From contig OY727098.1 of assembly GCA_963402885.1 (NCBI GenBank), forward strand, positions 13,378,717 through 13,442,716: a stretch of DNA of 64,000 bases, written 5' to 3'. Positions 1-11,300 of this stretch are shown here, in pieces; the first letter of the stretch is position 1; every line of letters begins with the position of its first letter. Origin of the DNA: Antedon bifida. Lineage: Eukaryota > Echinodermata > Crinoidea > Comatulida > Antedonidae. Below the pieces are notes generated by a model, which saw only the letters and a program-made list of their open reading frames with translations, did no database searches and was not told the DNA's origin. The position numbers and the translations under genes are program-made.

Positions 1-375
1 AATGTTAACACCTGGGAAAAAAAGGCTGATGACGAAAATCATGGAAAGATTGTATTAAGGCAGGACTTGTACACAGTGAAGAAAGATATCGTATGGAAAA
101 TGAAGAGAGGTATCTGAAAAGAAAATCTAGATCAGCCACTGGAACTCACACAGACTCACTGGAAAACGGATGAAATTCTCTCCAATGTCGTCTCCATAGT
201 CAATCTTGACTGAAGGATGCCTGATGATATTAATTTCTTGCATGTTTGGCTGCAATTCTAAATTAACTTTACACTTGGCTCTGTACCCAACTTATTGTAA
301 CTTTAATATGTATTACGATCGCTTTTTCTTTGGACGATTACATTTCTTGAACCATTTTGAAGAGAAATTAGTATA

Positions 376-1854
376 ATAGATGGTACGCAAGATGGTTCTC
401 GAATACATAGTAATTTCAGCATAAAAAACTGGCAATTTTAAATGTACATACCGCAGGACAATAATACATGTATAGTGATTTATGTAGTCAACTAAAATTA
501 ATAGCACCCTGGGAATTACTTCCAAAAGAATTACTTCACAAAATAAGTCAAAATGTTTGAGTCAAAGTTAAACAAACCTAATTTGTGTTTTGTATTAGGG
601 TTGAGGGATGGGTGCAAAGAGATATAAGCCCACCCCCCTTGAACATGAAATCACGTCAAGTTTGTAGGGTGGGCTTATACACGGGGATTTCCCGGTGCAT
701 GAACTGAAAATGATGATCCATCTTTTGACTACGATCTTGGCTATCTAAAGCTATATTCCAATGTAGGCCTAATCTAACTAGTACTAGCTATTAGACGGCC
801 AGGTCATCTAGGCCTAGGTGGTCTAATTGGTCTTACCTGTGCTACTGTATGCCTACCACCATAGATTTTCCCCCAGATTTCTACTTAAAAAATACCTTTA
901 AATGTGATCTACTGTAGTCCTACAGTAGCTTCCTAAATATTATCGACACAAACTCTACGATTTCACCCGGTTCTCCCCACACTTGAGCTCTGTGTTGAAT
1001 CGCATGTAATTGCATGTGACACAAACTACTGCGCAAGCTCCGGTTGGTGTAGGGGGCGTTGTTTTTTTTTACCATAAATTACAAGCATGCAGTAGAGTAA
1101 CAACAAGGAAGATTGTACACGGCGAAAGCATGTGCAGAACGCGATGATGATAGGTGTCAACCGCAAAATTTGTCACTATACATTTCTGACATTCACACAT
1201 GTGCTCCATTTATGATCTTCCTAATCTCTCTATCTGCCGCCCTCTATCGGACGTTATGTCTTGTTGTGTATTGGAGGGTTACATTAATACGAATACTGTA
1301 CAAATAAAACTATATACGTCCTATAAAACAGTATGCTCTTGCAATTGCCCAGATGGCTCTCGAATACTATACAGGAACTTTGGCATTAGTAACTGGAAAT
1401 TGTTAAAAATGAACACTATTTTTTGTACACTACTAGATACTGTACATCTACTGCTATTAGCATTTTCGGTGTTACTGGTCTTCAACATTATGATGCTGTA
1501 CTCAAGCATTTAACACATTTTCAGCTATTAAAAACAATTATCGTAGAAGGAGATAGTTAAATGTGAAGCATCCTCGTATTATTGTGTGCACGAGTATTTT
1601 TCAGCATCGACATCCATTAGACAGTGTATACCACGATCGGAAAACATCCCTATTTGGGGCAAATAGTAAAACCTCAATTCGTTTTAATTGTCAATAACTA
1701 ATTATCTAACTCAACTTAAATAGTAAACAGAGTTACAATAGGTGGTTAAAATCAGTGCCTAACGTATGAACCAACTTTATATATCATCGAGTAAAAATTC
1801 TAGATGTAACGCATGATTTATCAAATTTTGCCCTTACATAAATTTATATATAGA
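376..1854 (-). mobile_element. Diverged Helitron-like element, non-autonomous
   Basis: This stretch aligns in pieces with the better preserved element at 46533-48811. Shared blocks are the GATGGTTCTCGAATAC block near 391, the TAGCACCCTGGGAATTAC block near 500, and the long block 1480-1854 that ends TTTATATATAGA. Read on the minus strand it starts TCTATATATAAA at 1854, as Helitron 5' ends start with TC. The 3' end near 376 reads CTAT where the better copy has CTAG, so that end has decayed. No Rep-helicase coding sequence is seen. Short open frames inside (1113-1513) have no recognisable product. The exact left end is uncertain. Confidence 0.55.
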
Positions 1855-1970
1855 AAAATGGATGTGGCGTGGTAGTGGCAACCTATAATAGCACTTCTGA
1901 TCTCTTTACTGGCATACTCTATCATGGATATGGCCTTCCAAATGGGGTTTCTTTTTCTGTAAATGAATCT
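1855..1970 (+). pseudogene. MAN2B1: Damaged exon fragment of lysosomal alpha-mannosidase
   Basis: Two frames together resemble the segment of lysosomal alpha-mannosidase that precedes exon 1 of this window. One frame gives MWRGSGNL (from about 1862). After a one-base shift near 1885 the other gives TSDLFTGILYHGYGLPNG and then VSFSVNES. The WRxS, DLFTG and LYHGYG blocks are family features. The fragment begins one base after a Helitron-like terminus at 1854, so no normal acceptor with a pyrimidine tract is present. Possible donors are GTAAAT at 1959 and GTGTTT at 1971. A few residues expected before the next exon (around a DEP-type motif) are missing. It may be a dead exon copy, a disrupted true exon, or an exon with an assembly error. 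Confidence 0.55.
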
Positions 1971-2277
1971 GTGTTTGGCTACTTATATCATTCATACCAC
2001 ATTTAACTTATTTAATTTGATTGTTTTATAAATATAATATTCAAAAACAAAATAAAGTTTTAATTATAATTTTGAATTATTTACTAGTATTATAGAAATA
2101 TAATATTCACCTATATTTAAATTGTAATATTAAAAGCAACCACCAGGATACTTGTATCATTGTAGTGTCATTGTCAATAAATTCATTATCATATTGTCTT
2201 GTATCTATATATTGTTACTATTTTCAGTGGGCTTTTTTATTTCATAATCTAAAAAATAGTTTTTTTTATTTTTTTAG

Positions 2278-2349
2278 GATGACCAAGATTTATATGACTA
2301 TAATGTGGATGAACGAGTAAAAAAGTTTATTGCCTACGCCAAGATGCAG
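2278..2349 (+). CDS. MAN2B1: MAN2B1 exon 1 of window
   Basis: The acceptor is a T-rich tract ending TAG at 2275-2277, and the donor is GTAATT. The 24 codons read in phase 0 and end [16 protein letters not shown], matching the family's YNxxExVxxF segment just before the TNH block. Whether the upstream splice partner is the damaged piece at 1855-1970 or an exon outside the window is not clear. Confidence 0.9.
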
Positions 2350-5300
2350 GTAATTTCACTGCAAATAACTTTAGCTGTTTTATATTTATTTACCATATAG
2401 AAACAAAAGATGACATTTCTGAATTTAGAAGAGGTGCCTCATTTTTAGATCATTTGTTAGAATGAGGTACTTCTTATTTTTAAGGATAGCTCCATGTATA
2501 TAATAAATTAGTCACTTGTTTTTGAAAAAAGGTGAAGCATTACGGATGCCCCCTTTTCAAACTGGTGCTACAGGATCTTGAGCGTTGAGATATAATAAGT
2601 AATTTTTAAGTTCAGCTGACTAATCAGAAATAAACTCGGAATATTTTCGCCCTTTAATTGAGTAAATATATACTTTTGTTTCACAACAAACAAACAGTCA
2701 AGTTTGTTTGTTGATATATATTTACTTTATTGTGTTGGTTTCGGGGATGTTTCCCTTTCGCACCTGCCTTGTATTTTGACTCCAAATTAATTTAAATAAC
2801 TTTATCCTGAATACCACACCTTAATTAGGCCTCATTTTCGTTTTTATGGAGCGCCAAAAGAGCAACAATAATAGAGAGCTAAAAACTTAGTGGAATGAGG
2901 GTATTTTGTCAATAAAAATGCTGTAATATGCTACTGCTGATACTGTTCTGTTTTCAAAGAATATTAATCGATCTTAAAATCAACATCACTACCTACCCTA
3001 AGGGGGATATGATGAATCAATTTTAAAGAAACCGTGTACATCAACAGTAACATTTTATTTGTAATAACAGTGACAAAATATATTGAAATTGAACATGATT
3101 TTCACCAAAAAATGCGTTTTAAATAGATGGATTCCACAGAGTTTTTAGCCCTCTATTATTAATGTTGCTCTTTTGGCCTTCCATATGAGTGAGTGGCCGA
3201 GCGGTTAAGACAGTGGAACCGTAATCCATAGCCATAACATCGGCAAGGGTTCGAGGCTCACTCGTTCCATGGTTCTGGTGGTAGAAAAAGTCTTCTCGGA
3301 TAAGGACTATAAACCATAGATCCAGTGTACGCATATTGCTCGTGTGCACTTTAAAGAACCTAGTAATCTTTCGAGATGAGTAGGGGGTTACCCCGGTGTA
3401 CTAGTTCACACACACTGTCGTGGACAGACGTAATGGCGCTGTAGTTGGCTGCCAATGACACGATGTGACCCTTAGGGGAGAAGAATGTTATTGAAAAGGT
3501 GTAACATCCACAGCGCTCTGATCTTCATGAAATAGCGCTATATAAATGTCGCATTATAAATATATACTTTTTTGGCTGTTTTACTTTATTGTTTTGATTT
3601 AGCTTTTCGCTTTTTTTTTTGTATCTCCATTGAGATCCAGCCACTGATACCCACACCATTGTCATTTTTTCAGTAATTTGCCTTTGGATTTATAGATATA
3701 TATATAATTTTATTTTTTTATATTTATACATATGGGCACAAAAATGGCGCCATCTTTTGCAAATTTATTTATGGGACAATTTGAGGCCAATTTTCTGTCC
3801 CTCCAAACTAATAAACCACTTGTTTGGTTTAGATACATTGACGACATCTTCATGATCTGGACCCATGGTGAAGATAATTTGGAATCTTTTCTTCTCAATA
3901 TTAATTCAGCCCACCCAACTATCAAATTTACAGCTACCAAATCCACTTATTAGCGTTGATTTTTTGGACACTATAGTGACCATAGAAAATGGTGCACTCA
4001 AAACTGACCTATTCCGTAAACCCACGGATAAAAATATGTACCTGCTCCCAAGCAGTTGTCATCCCCGACACTGTACTAAAAACATACCATACAGTCAAGC
4101 ATTACGTATCAGACGTATCTGTTCTTCAGATTTAGATTTTCAGAATCGTACCGAAGAACTAACCGGACATCTCCGGAATAGAAATTACAAGAAGGAATAC
4201 ATCGAAACTGCTATAAAGAAAGCAAAAGATATTCCTCGATGTCAAACACTGACGTACAAACGTCAGCCAAAAAATTCGACCAGAGTGCCATTGGTCACAA
4301 CCTATCACCCTAGGTTGCCTCCATTACGGGCTATTATTGAGAAACATATGCCCATTCTACAGTCCACAGAACGTCTCAGGACTGTTTTTCCGGAACCACC
4401 CATTATTGCATTTCGTAGACCTCCCAACCTTCGTGATATATTAGTCAGATCCAAATTTAAGAGTGAAATTAACTCTCATGACAGCCAAAATTTGGGCAGT
4501 CACCTTTGCGGCAAATCTTGCAAAACTTGTTCATTGGTTGACTCTACTGAAAAATTTAAGAGTAACTAAACTGGCCGCATTTTTCGGATAAGACAATTGT
4601 CTAACCAAAAACGTCATTTATCTCATATACTGTAATATTTGTGGCAAACAGTACGTCGGAGAAACAAAAAACACTCTCCATATGAGAATGATACAACACA
4701 GATCAGCTATCAAAACATTAAAGCTTGATCAACCTGTAGCCGAACATTTTAATTCAGCTGGTCACTCGATTGCAAATTTCAGAGTCATTGCAATAGACCA
4801 CGATGTTAAATGGAGCGACAAAACTCGCAAAGACAAAGAAAACCACTGGGAATTACAACTTAAAACCACAAAACCTTTTGGACTTAACATTAGGAACATA
4901 CTCCCAGATCGGTAAAATTATTCCATTGACTACCAAAATTTAAGTTTCAATATTAACCACCATTTAAGCTGTTTTTTAGTTTCATTCCAAAATTGTTTAT
5001 ATCTCTACCAAGCTAGCTTCTTTGTTTTCTACTCTTATGCAGACTCCACCCTGCCTCCTTTGTTGTATTTCTTTTATTCCTGTCCACCCAGGCAGCACTT
5101 GCCAGCTCTTATACTATGACGTTATCCAAATGCCTTTACTTGCACTGATGAAGGGCTAGTGTTGCCCGAAAGCTCTGCTAACTTTTCTGGCTGTTTTATA
5201 CTTACCGTTTTGATTTAGCTTTTCGCTTTTTTTTTTGTATCTCCATTCTAGATCCAGCCACTGATACCCACAGCATCACAATATAGAATGGTTCATTGGC

Positions 5301-8300
5301 TTTTATTAATAATGCATGTCAATACAATTAGACTCGATGAAGACGTTATGTAGGCTATTTTATTGAGACGTTAATTGTTTTGCATTAATGCGAAGTTGGC
5401 ACAGCCAGTACAACTAGCCTTGGCACAGCGAGTGGTGGCGTCCTGTTCGCATAAATGCGAAGTTGGCAGTCAATGGGTTAAAATTTGGGGAAAATGGAAT
5501 ACGAATAAGCGAGATGCGTTCTATTAAATGCGATGAGCTATGACAAAAGAGACAAAAAAACAAATTTTTTTTATTCGAATTGCCATATGACAAGACAACT
5601 TGTCAAGCAACAAGTTACATGAATTCATATCTGCAACTCATTATCTTTCAAAATAAGTTGCTGGGTCTACTGTCTTCCTGAAGCGCTATAATAGATTTAA
5701 AATAGGCATATTTTTTCATAAATTTGCATTGAATTTGCAATTTTTAAGTGCACTGTTTTTAAAGTTTAACGTGCACGCCCGTCATTATTCTGCAATTAAA
5801 ATTCATAAAAATGAATGAAATTTATCATAGAAGGTATGAAGAACAAAAATCAATTGGAAAATGGCCGTTCTATGCTATACACGAGTTGTGTGTGCGTGCG
5901 CGCAACGCAGAAAAGATTGACAATTTTGAAATGTCCTGAAACGTATAGAAAATTCATTAGAAATTAATTTTGCACATTTTAAAATTTTCAATGTGCGTGC
6001 ATGTGTAACTTTGTGGGAAACATGCCATTTTTAATCCAAAGAAAGTTGACTTGATATAAATTCAATTTTCAGTGTCAATCCCAAATGACTTTTGGTTTTT
6101 TATCTATGATCAGTAATTTGAATTCATACATTTATATATTTGTCTAATTCAATCAATACGAACGTCGAGGGGAAGTTCCTGATGAATTACAACTAGGCCT
6201 ACTCGTCAGTAGGACACCTCTAGTTGGCTGGAAATTACACTTCATAGCGCCCTAGCAAACAGCAGAACCATCGTAGCCTGGAATGCAAATGTATTATATT
6301 TTTATGTGTTTCATTACATCTTCCCCATCTACATTACAATAATAAAAATGCTTTGGGGTAAAATATAATTGCTTTTCTTTAGGTAATAGAGATCAGGAAG
6401 AACTTTGTTTATTACATTATCAATTTGTTTATTCCAAGTTTTGTCTATGACTACACCCAAGTGTTTACAGTGATCAACACAGTTTATTTTTGTGCCATTA
6501 ATGTTGACATTTAATTCAGAATAATTTATTTTAGCTAATTTTTTTTGTTGTCCCATAATCATATATTCTGTTTTGTTAACGTTCAAAGTTAATTTATTTT
6601 TTGGTATTATTTGTCACTTTCTATTAGTCATTGAGCTTCAAGACAAACCACATTATGATGACAATGGGCTCAGACTTCCAATATGAGAATGCCATTCCTT
6701 GGTTTAAAAACATGGATAAGCTCATCTCATATGTCAACCAAAAGGTTTGTGTATTAAATTACTTTTAACCAAAATATGGAATAATTGCTCCTATCATGAA
6801 CATGCTCTACAGTATGTGCTCTTTAAATAATTACTAAGCTGGTTTTATAACACTTTTGCATTATTATCCAACAGAAAAATATGTGATTTCATGAGCCAAA
6901 CCTTAGTACTAAAATGTTGAATACTGTAGTATCCAGTCATTTACAAGGACAGCTAGAACCAGCTTTATTATGTACAACCGTCTTTATCCACTAACCATTG
7001 TATATCCACAATACTACCGTGCTGTTACATTTATGCTACACTGCAGCTGTATGGCATAAAATAATTATTATAATAAACATTATACATTCATACAAAAGCA
7101 AGTACATGTCTTTTTAAAGCCTAAAAGTTCATATCATAATCTGAATGCCAGACCGGTACAGTCTTTTGTCTAGAAGACCGTCGTACAGGCCGAGGTACTT
7201 CCCGTGAAGTTACAATAGGCAATACATTCTGTTCATTTGATTGTACTGTATTAGTATCAGACAGCGTAATATCAAAGTTAGCAAAATCATCTTCTGAGTT
7301 CAATATAGAATGCGGAGCATACAATATATTACAACGATTACGAACATAAGTTCTTTCATTTACCTCCACAATATAAGAACAAGGCACTTTCTTGGAAATA
7401 ATTCATCCAGTCGAACCCCATCCATGCTTGGCTCTGATTTTAACTTTATCCCCTGGCTTAAGTTCCTTTAACGTTTCCGCACCATGTTTGGAGTTGTAGT
7501 ACACTTTTGCTTTCTGCTTATGCACTTTATCTGCACCAATTTGGTGTATGTGGCTTAAGTTTTACAGGTAATTGAGGTAGAGCAGCACCGCAGGGCTCAA
7601 CCCAAGGCTAGGTATTTCTGTAGATCGATAAACCATTAGAGCTGAAAGGTAATCAGATTGATTAATAATGTTTTTAGCTATATGCACGGCCTTCTCTGCT
7701 TGTCCATTCGCCTGAGAATGGTATGGACTAGTAGTAACATGCTGAAAATTATAGCTTTGTGCAAACTGGCGAAATTCACCCAAAAACTGTGGACTAATAT
7801 CCGTAACAACAGTTTCTGGAATACCAAACCGAGCAAAGTTAACCTTAAAAAAAATTAATCACAGCAACAGACGTCAATTTATGCAAAGGATGTATCTCGA
7901 TCCACTTGGAGTAACAATCCACAACAATCAGATACTGTTTACCAGCCACCTCCACTAAATCACATGCAATGCGTTGCCATGGACGATCTGGAAGTGGAAA
8001 TTGCATTAATGGCTCTGCTTTCTGTGCAGGTTTTTTAGTTGTACAATGTTTGCATTTACTCACATATTCTGCTTTTTGTGCCCCAATAGACGGCCACCAA
8101 ACGGCTTCCTTAGCTCGAAGTCGACATTTAGTAATTCCAAAGTGTCCAGAGTGAATTTTTAGAAGCATTTCAGCTCGCAGAACTATTGGAATAATTATAC
8201 GCTCACCATAAGTCAAAATACCATCAATCACACTAATGTGATCACGAACATCCCAGTATGGTTTAACATCAGACGTTACATCTTTTGCGCATTTCGGCCA

Positions 8301-11300
8301 TCCATTAACAACATATGACGAAATTAAATTTAATGTTTTGTCCTTAATAGTTTCTTGAACAATTTCATGGAGTCTCGCATCCGATGCAGGCCAATGTTTA
8401 GCAACCATGCTAACATGGACCAATAATTCTTGTTCAAGTTCTACAGTATATCCTGTGGTTGGGCAACATAATCAAGTTTGATTAAGCGCTTAATCAATCC
8501 AAGCGATTCACAAACATCTTTACGCAGTACGGGTTCTCCATTTTCAAGCACAAGAAAATTCACCGAAGACCTGGAACCTTTAACACAACACGTTAACATA
8601 GTTTGTCCTAAGGGTATGGCTTGACCAAAGAAACCAACCAATTTAGTTTTATTTGGCTGTAATAATTTATTTGAATTCAAGCTGTCAAATAAATGTTTAG
8701 GCAAAATATTTACTCAGAACCAGTGTCTAACAGGAAATTGACTTCAATGTTTTCCACTAAAACATCTGCTCTCCACAAATTGCGTTCACCACAAGTTTGA
8801 TGCACTGTTCCAAGAAATAACTCGCAATCATCATCGCTAGATTCACCATCATCACCCACAGCTTGAACAACTTTCTTCTGTTGCAGTTTAGCTCGACACA
8901 TGCGTCCAAAATGACCCATCCTCGAACAGTTATGGCATTTCTTACTCTTCGCTGGGCATTTAAAACTCATTAGAGTGTCCACAATTACGGCAATAACCAC
9001 CAGTTACCAGCGTTTTATGATTGAGATTTCATGTATTTACCACGATTAATACCTTGTACACTGGCACTTTGACCATCTGGTTGTGTCTCCCCTTTAATAA
9101 CAAGTAAATCCTTCATGGTGGTCTCCATCATTTTAGTTTGATCAACAATTTGCTGAAATTTACCATTTTCCATAGTAAGTAATTTCCTTTGTATACTATC
9201 TCGTAACAAACCACAAACTAGTCGATCTCGTAATGCATCATCCAAAAATGGACCAAATTCACATGTCCTAGCTAAATGTTTCAGTTCAACTGCATATTGG
9301 CCAACACTTTCCTCCGTCCGTTGACTACGTTTATAAAATCGGTAAGGCTCTGCAATCATTTTGAACGAAAATGTTGAAGTAACAACTTACAAATATCAGA
9401 ATACGACTTTGTCTTTACACAATCCGGCTCACATAAGCTTTTAACAGTCTTGTAGACCTTCGGTCCTATGACACTAAGTAATACCGGCGTTTTTTTCACA
9501 TCGGACACATCATTAGCAAGAAAATATAATTCAAAGCGTTCAAGGTAGTCCGCTATTTCCTCCACTTCACTTTGAAATGGACCAAATTGTCCCACGAGAA
9601 AAGAATCACCACGAAACAGCCATATTTACCTTTACCTTATTATGCTCAGTTAGTATGCACACAACACACTGTGAAAAAAAAACACAATCCACAATGGCTG
9701 GGTACATCAAACACTCGCTGCTACCATGTAGTATCCAGTCATTACAAGGCTACCATAAAGTACACAGTAATAAAGCACACCTAGAACCAGCTTTATTATG
9801 TACAACCGTCTTTATTCACTAACCATTGTATATCCATCCACAACACCACCGTGCTGTTACATTTATGCTACACTGCAGCTGTACAATATATATTCATGAA
9901 TGCTGATCATTATAGAGGGCGCTATACAACAAATACTACCAGAGCCATATACTGTATAGAGAGAGTTTCGACATTGAATGGATTAGAAGCCGTGTTTGTG
10001 TCCAACTATTCCTATGTAGCGTATGGAGTTGAGTCTTTTGTTTTGAAAATGTGTAACGTTCAAAAGGCTTTAATTATTGAATTTAATATCAAAACAATCA
10101 ATTTGTTTAAAGGTTTTTGTTAAAATAATAAAAAAATTATCAAGTTACTGCGAACATGATTTTAAACAACAAAAATAGCAATTTCGGAACGGCTCTGGTT
10201 GTGCGCTCCATGCACGCACTACGCGTGTGCGTTTAGTTTGTACAGCGATTCTCTATAGTAATGCATTGTTTTTACATTTTGTTGTTTAAAATCATGTTCG
10301 CAGTAACTTTATGATTTCGTTATTATCTTAACAAAAACCTTTAAACAAATTGATTGTTTTGATATTAAATTTGATATTTAAAGCCTTGTGAATGTTATAC
10401 ATTTTTTAGGCAAATGACTCGACTCCATACGCTACATAGGCATAGTTGGACACAAACATGGCCGGCGTGCACACCACATGACTTTCTAAAATCTGTGAAC
10501 GCAATGCTGTAACTCTCTCTATATATGGCTCTGAATACTACTAATACTTCTTTCTTTCTTTCTTTCTTTCTTAGGGAAACGAATTTAAGATCAATGTACT
10601 GTATTCAACTCCTTCGTGCTATGTAAAAAGCTTGAATGAAGCTGGCAAAACCTGGCCAACAAAGAGTGATGATTTTTTCCCATATGCTGATCAACCACAC
10701 AGCTACTGGACAGGCTACTTCTCCAGTAGACCTGCCCTTAAGTACTATGAACGCGTTTCAAACAATCTTCTCCAGGTAAATGTATATTGTTTGTTTCTGA
10801 CATAAAAACTGGATGTGAAAGCAAAGAGTTAGTTACCTCAACATGTTGATATACCATATTTATTCGAATAAACGCCTCCTTTGAATAAATGCCCTACATA
10901 GAACATCATTTTTAATAAACACGAAATATCGCCTATATCAATTTCTCGAATAAACGCCCCTCCACATGCATATACAACAGAAGTATATTCAATGATAACA
11001 ACTTTTCTTGTAGTACAGTATTAATACTATAATACAAACTTTCTATCAGACTAGACCTTTCTTGTCCTCTATACGTCTTTCTACTATGATGTTATTCTTT
11101 CTTGTCAATATCTAAAAACATTTTACTATTTATACTCAACATGCAAATTAAGGGCTTCAGAGGAGGATAAAATGTTTCCTCCAAAAGTTCACACCAAAAT
11201 TATAACATTATGATTGGTTTATAAATTTTGCAGACCTAGGTCCTGTTTCTGCTTCAACTGCCCAAAATACAGTTTAAAAATGCAGTATAAAGTATGGTAT

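Larger units (their letters stand above)
3568..5276 (+). mobile_element. Penelope-like element, copy 1, with terminal direct repeats
   Basis: A decayed reverse transcriptase and GIY-YIG endonuclease region is flanked by a directly repeated segment. The repeat (about 3571-3706) starts GGCTGTTTTA, contains ATCCAGCCACTGATACCCAC and runs into the coding part. It recurs after it at 5188-5276, where it is truncated. Such pseudo-LTRs from overlapping units are typical of Penelope elements. The first part of the reverse transcriptase is missing, so the coding part is 5' truncated. Confidence 0.8.
6925..9885 (-). mobile_element. Gypsy-type LTR retrotransposon, internally deleted
   Basis: Two related LTRs (about 6925-7053 and 9727-9885) flank gag, protease and integrase remnants on the minus strand. 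The gene order protease before integrase and the integrase type point to the Gypsy (Metaviridae) group. The whole reverse transcriptase and RNase H region is absent: protease-end sequence stops near 8440 and the linker before the integrase zinc finger starts at once. At 2.96 kb it is about half the usual length. Several frameshifts make it non-autonomous. Confidence 0.85.
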
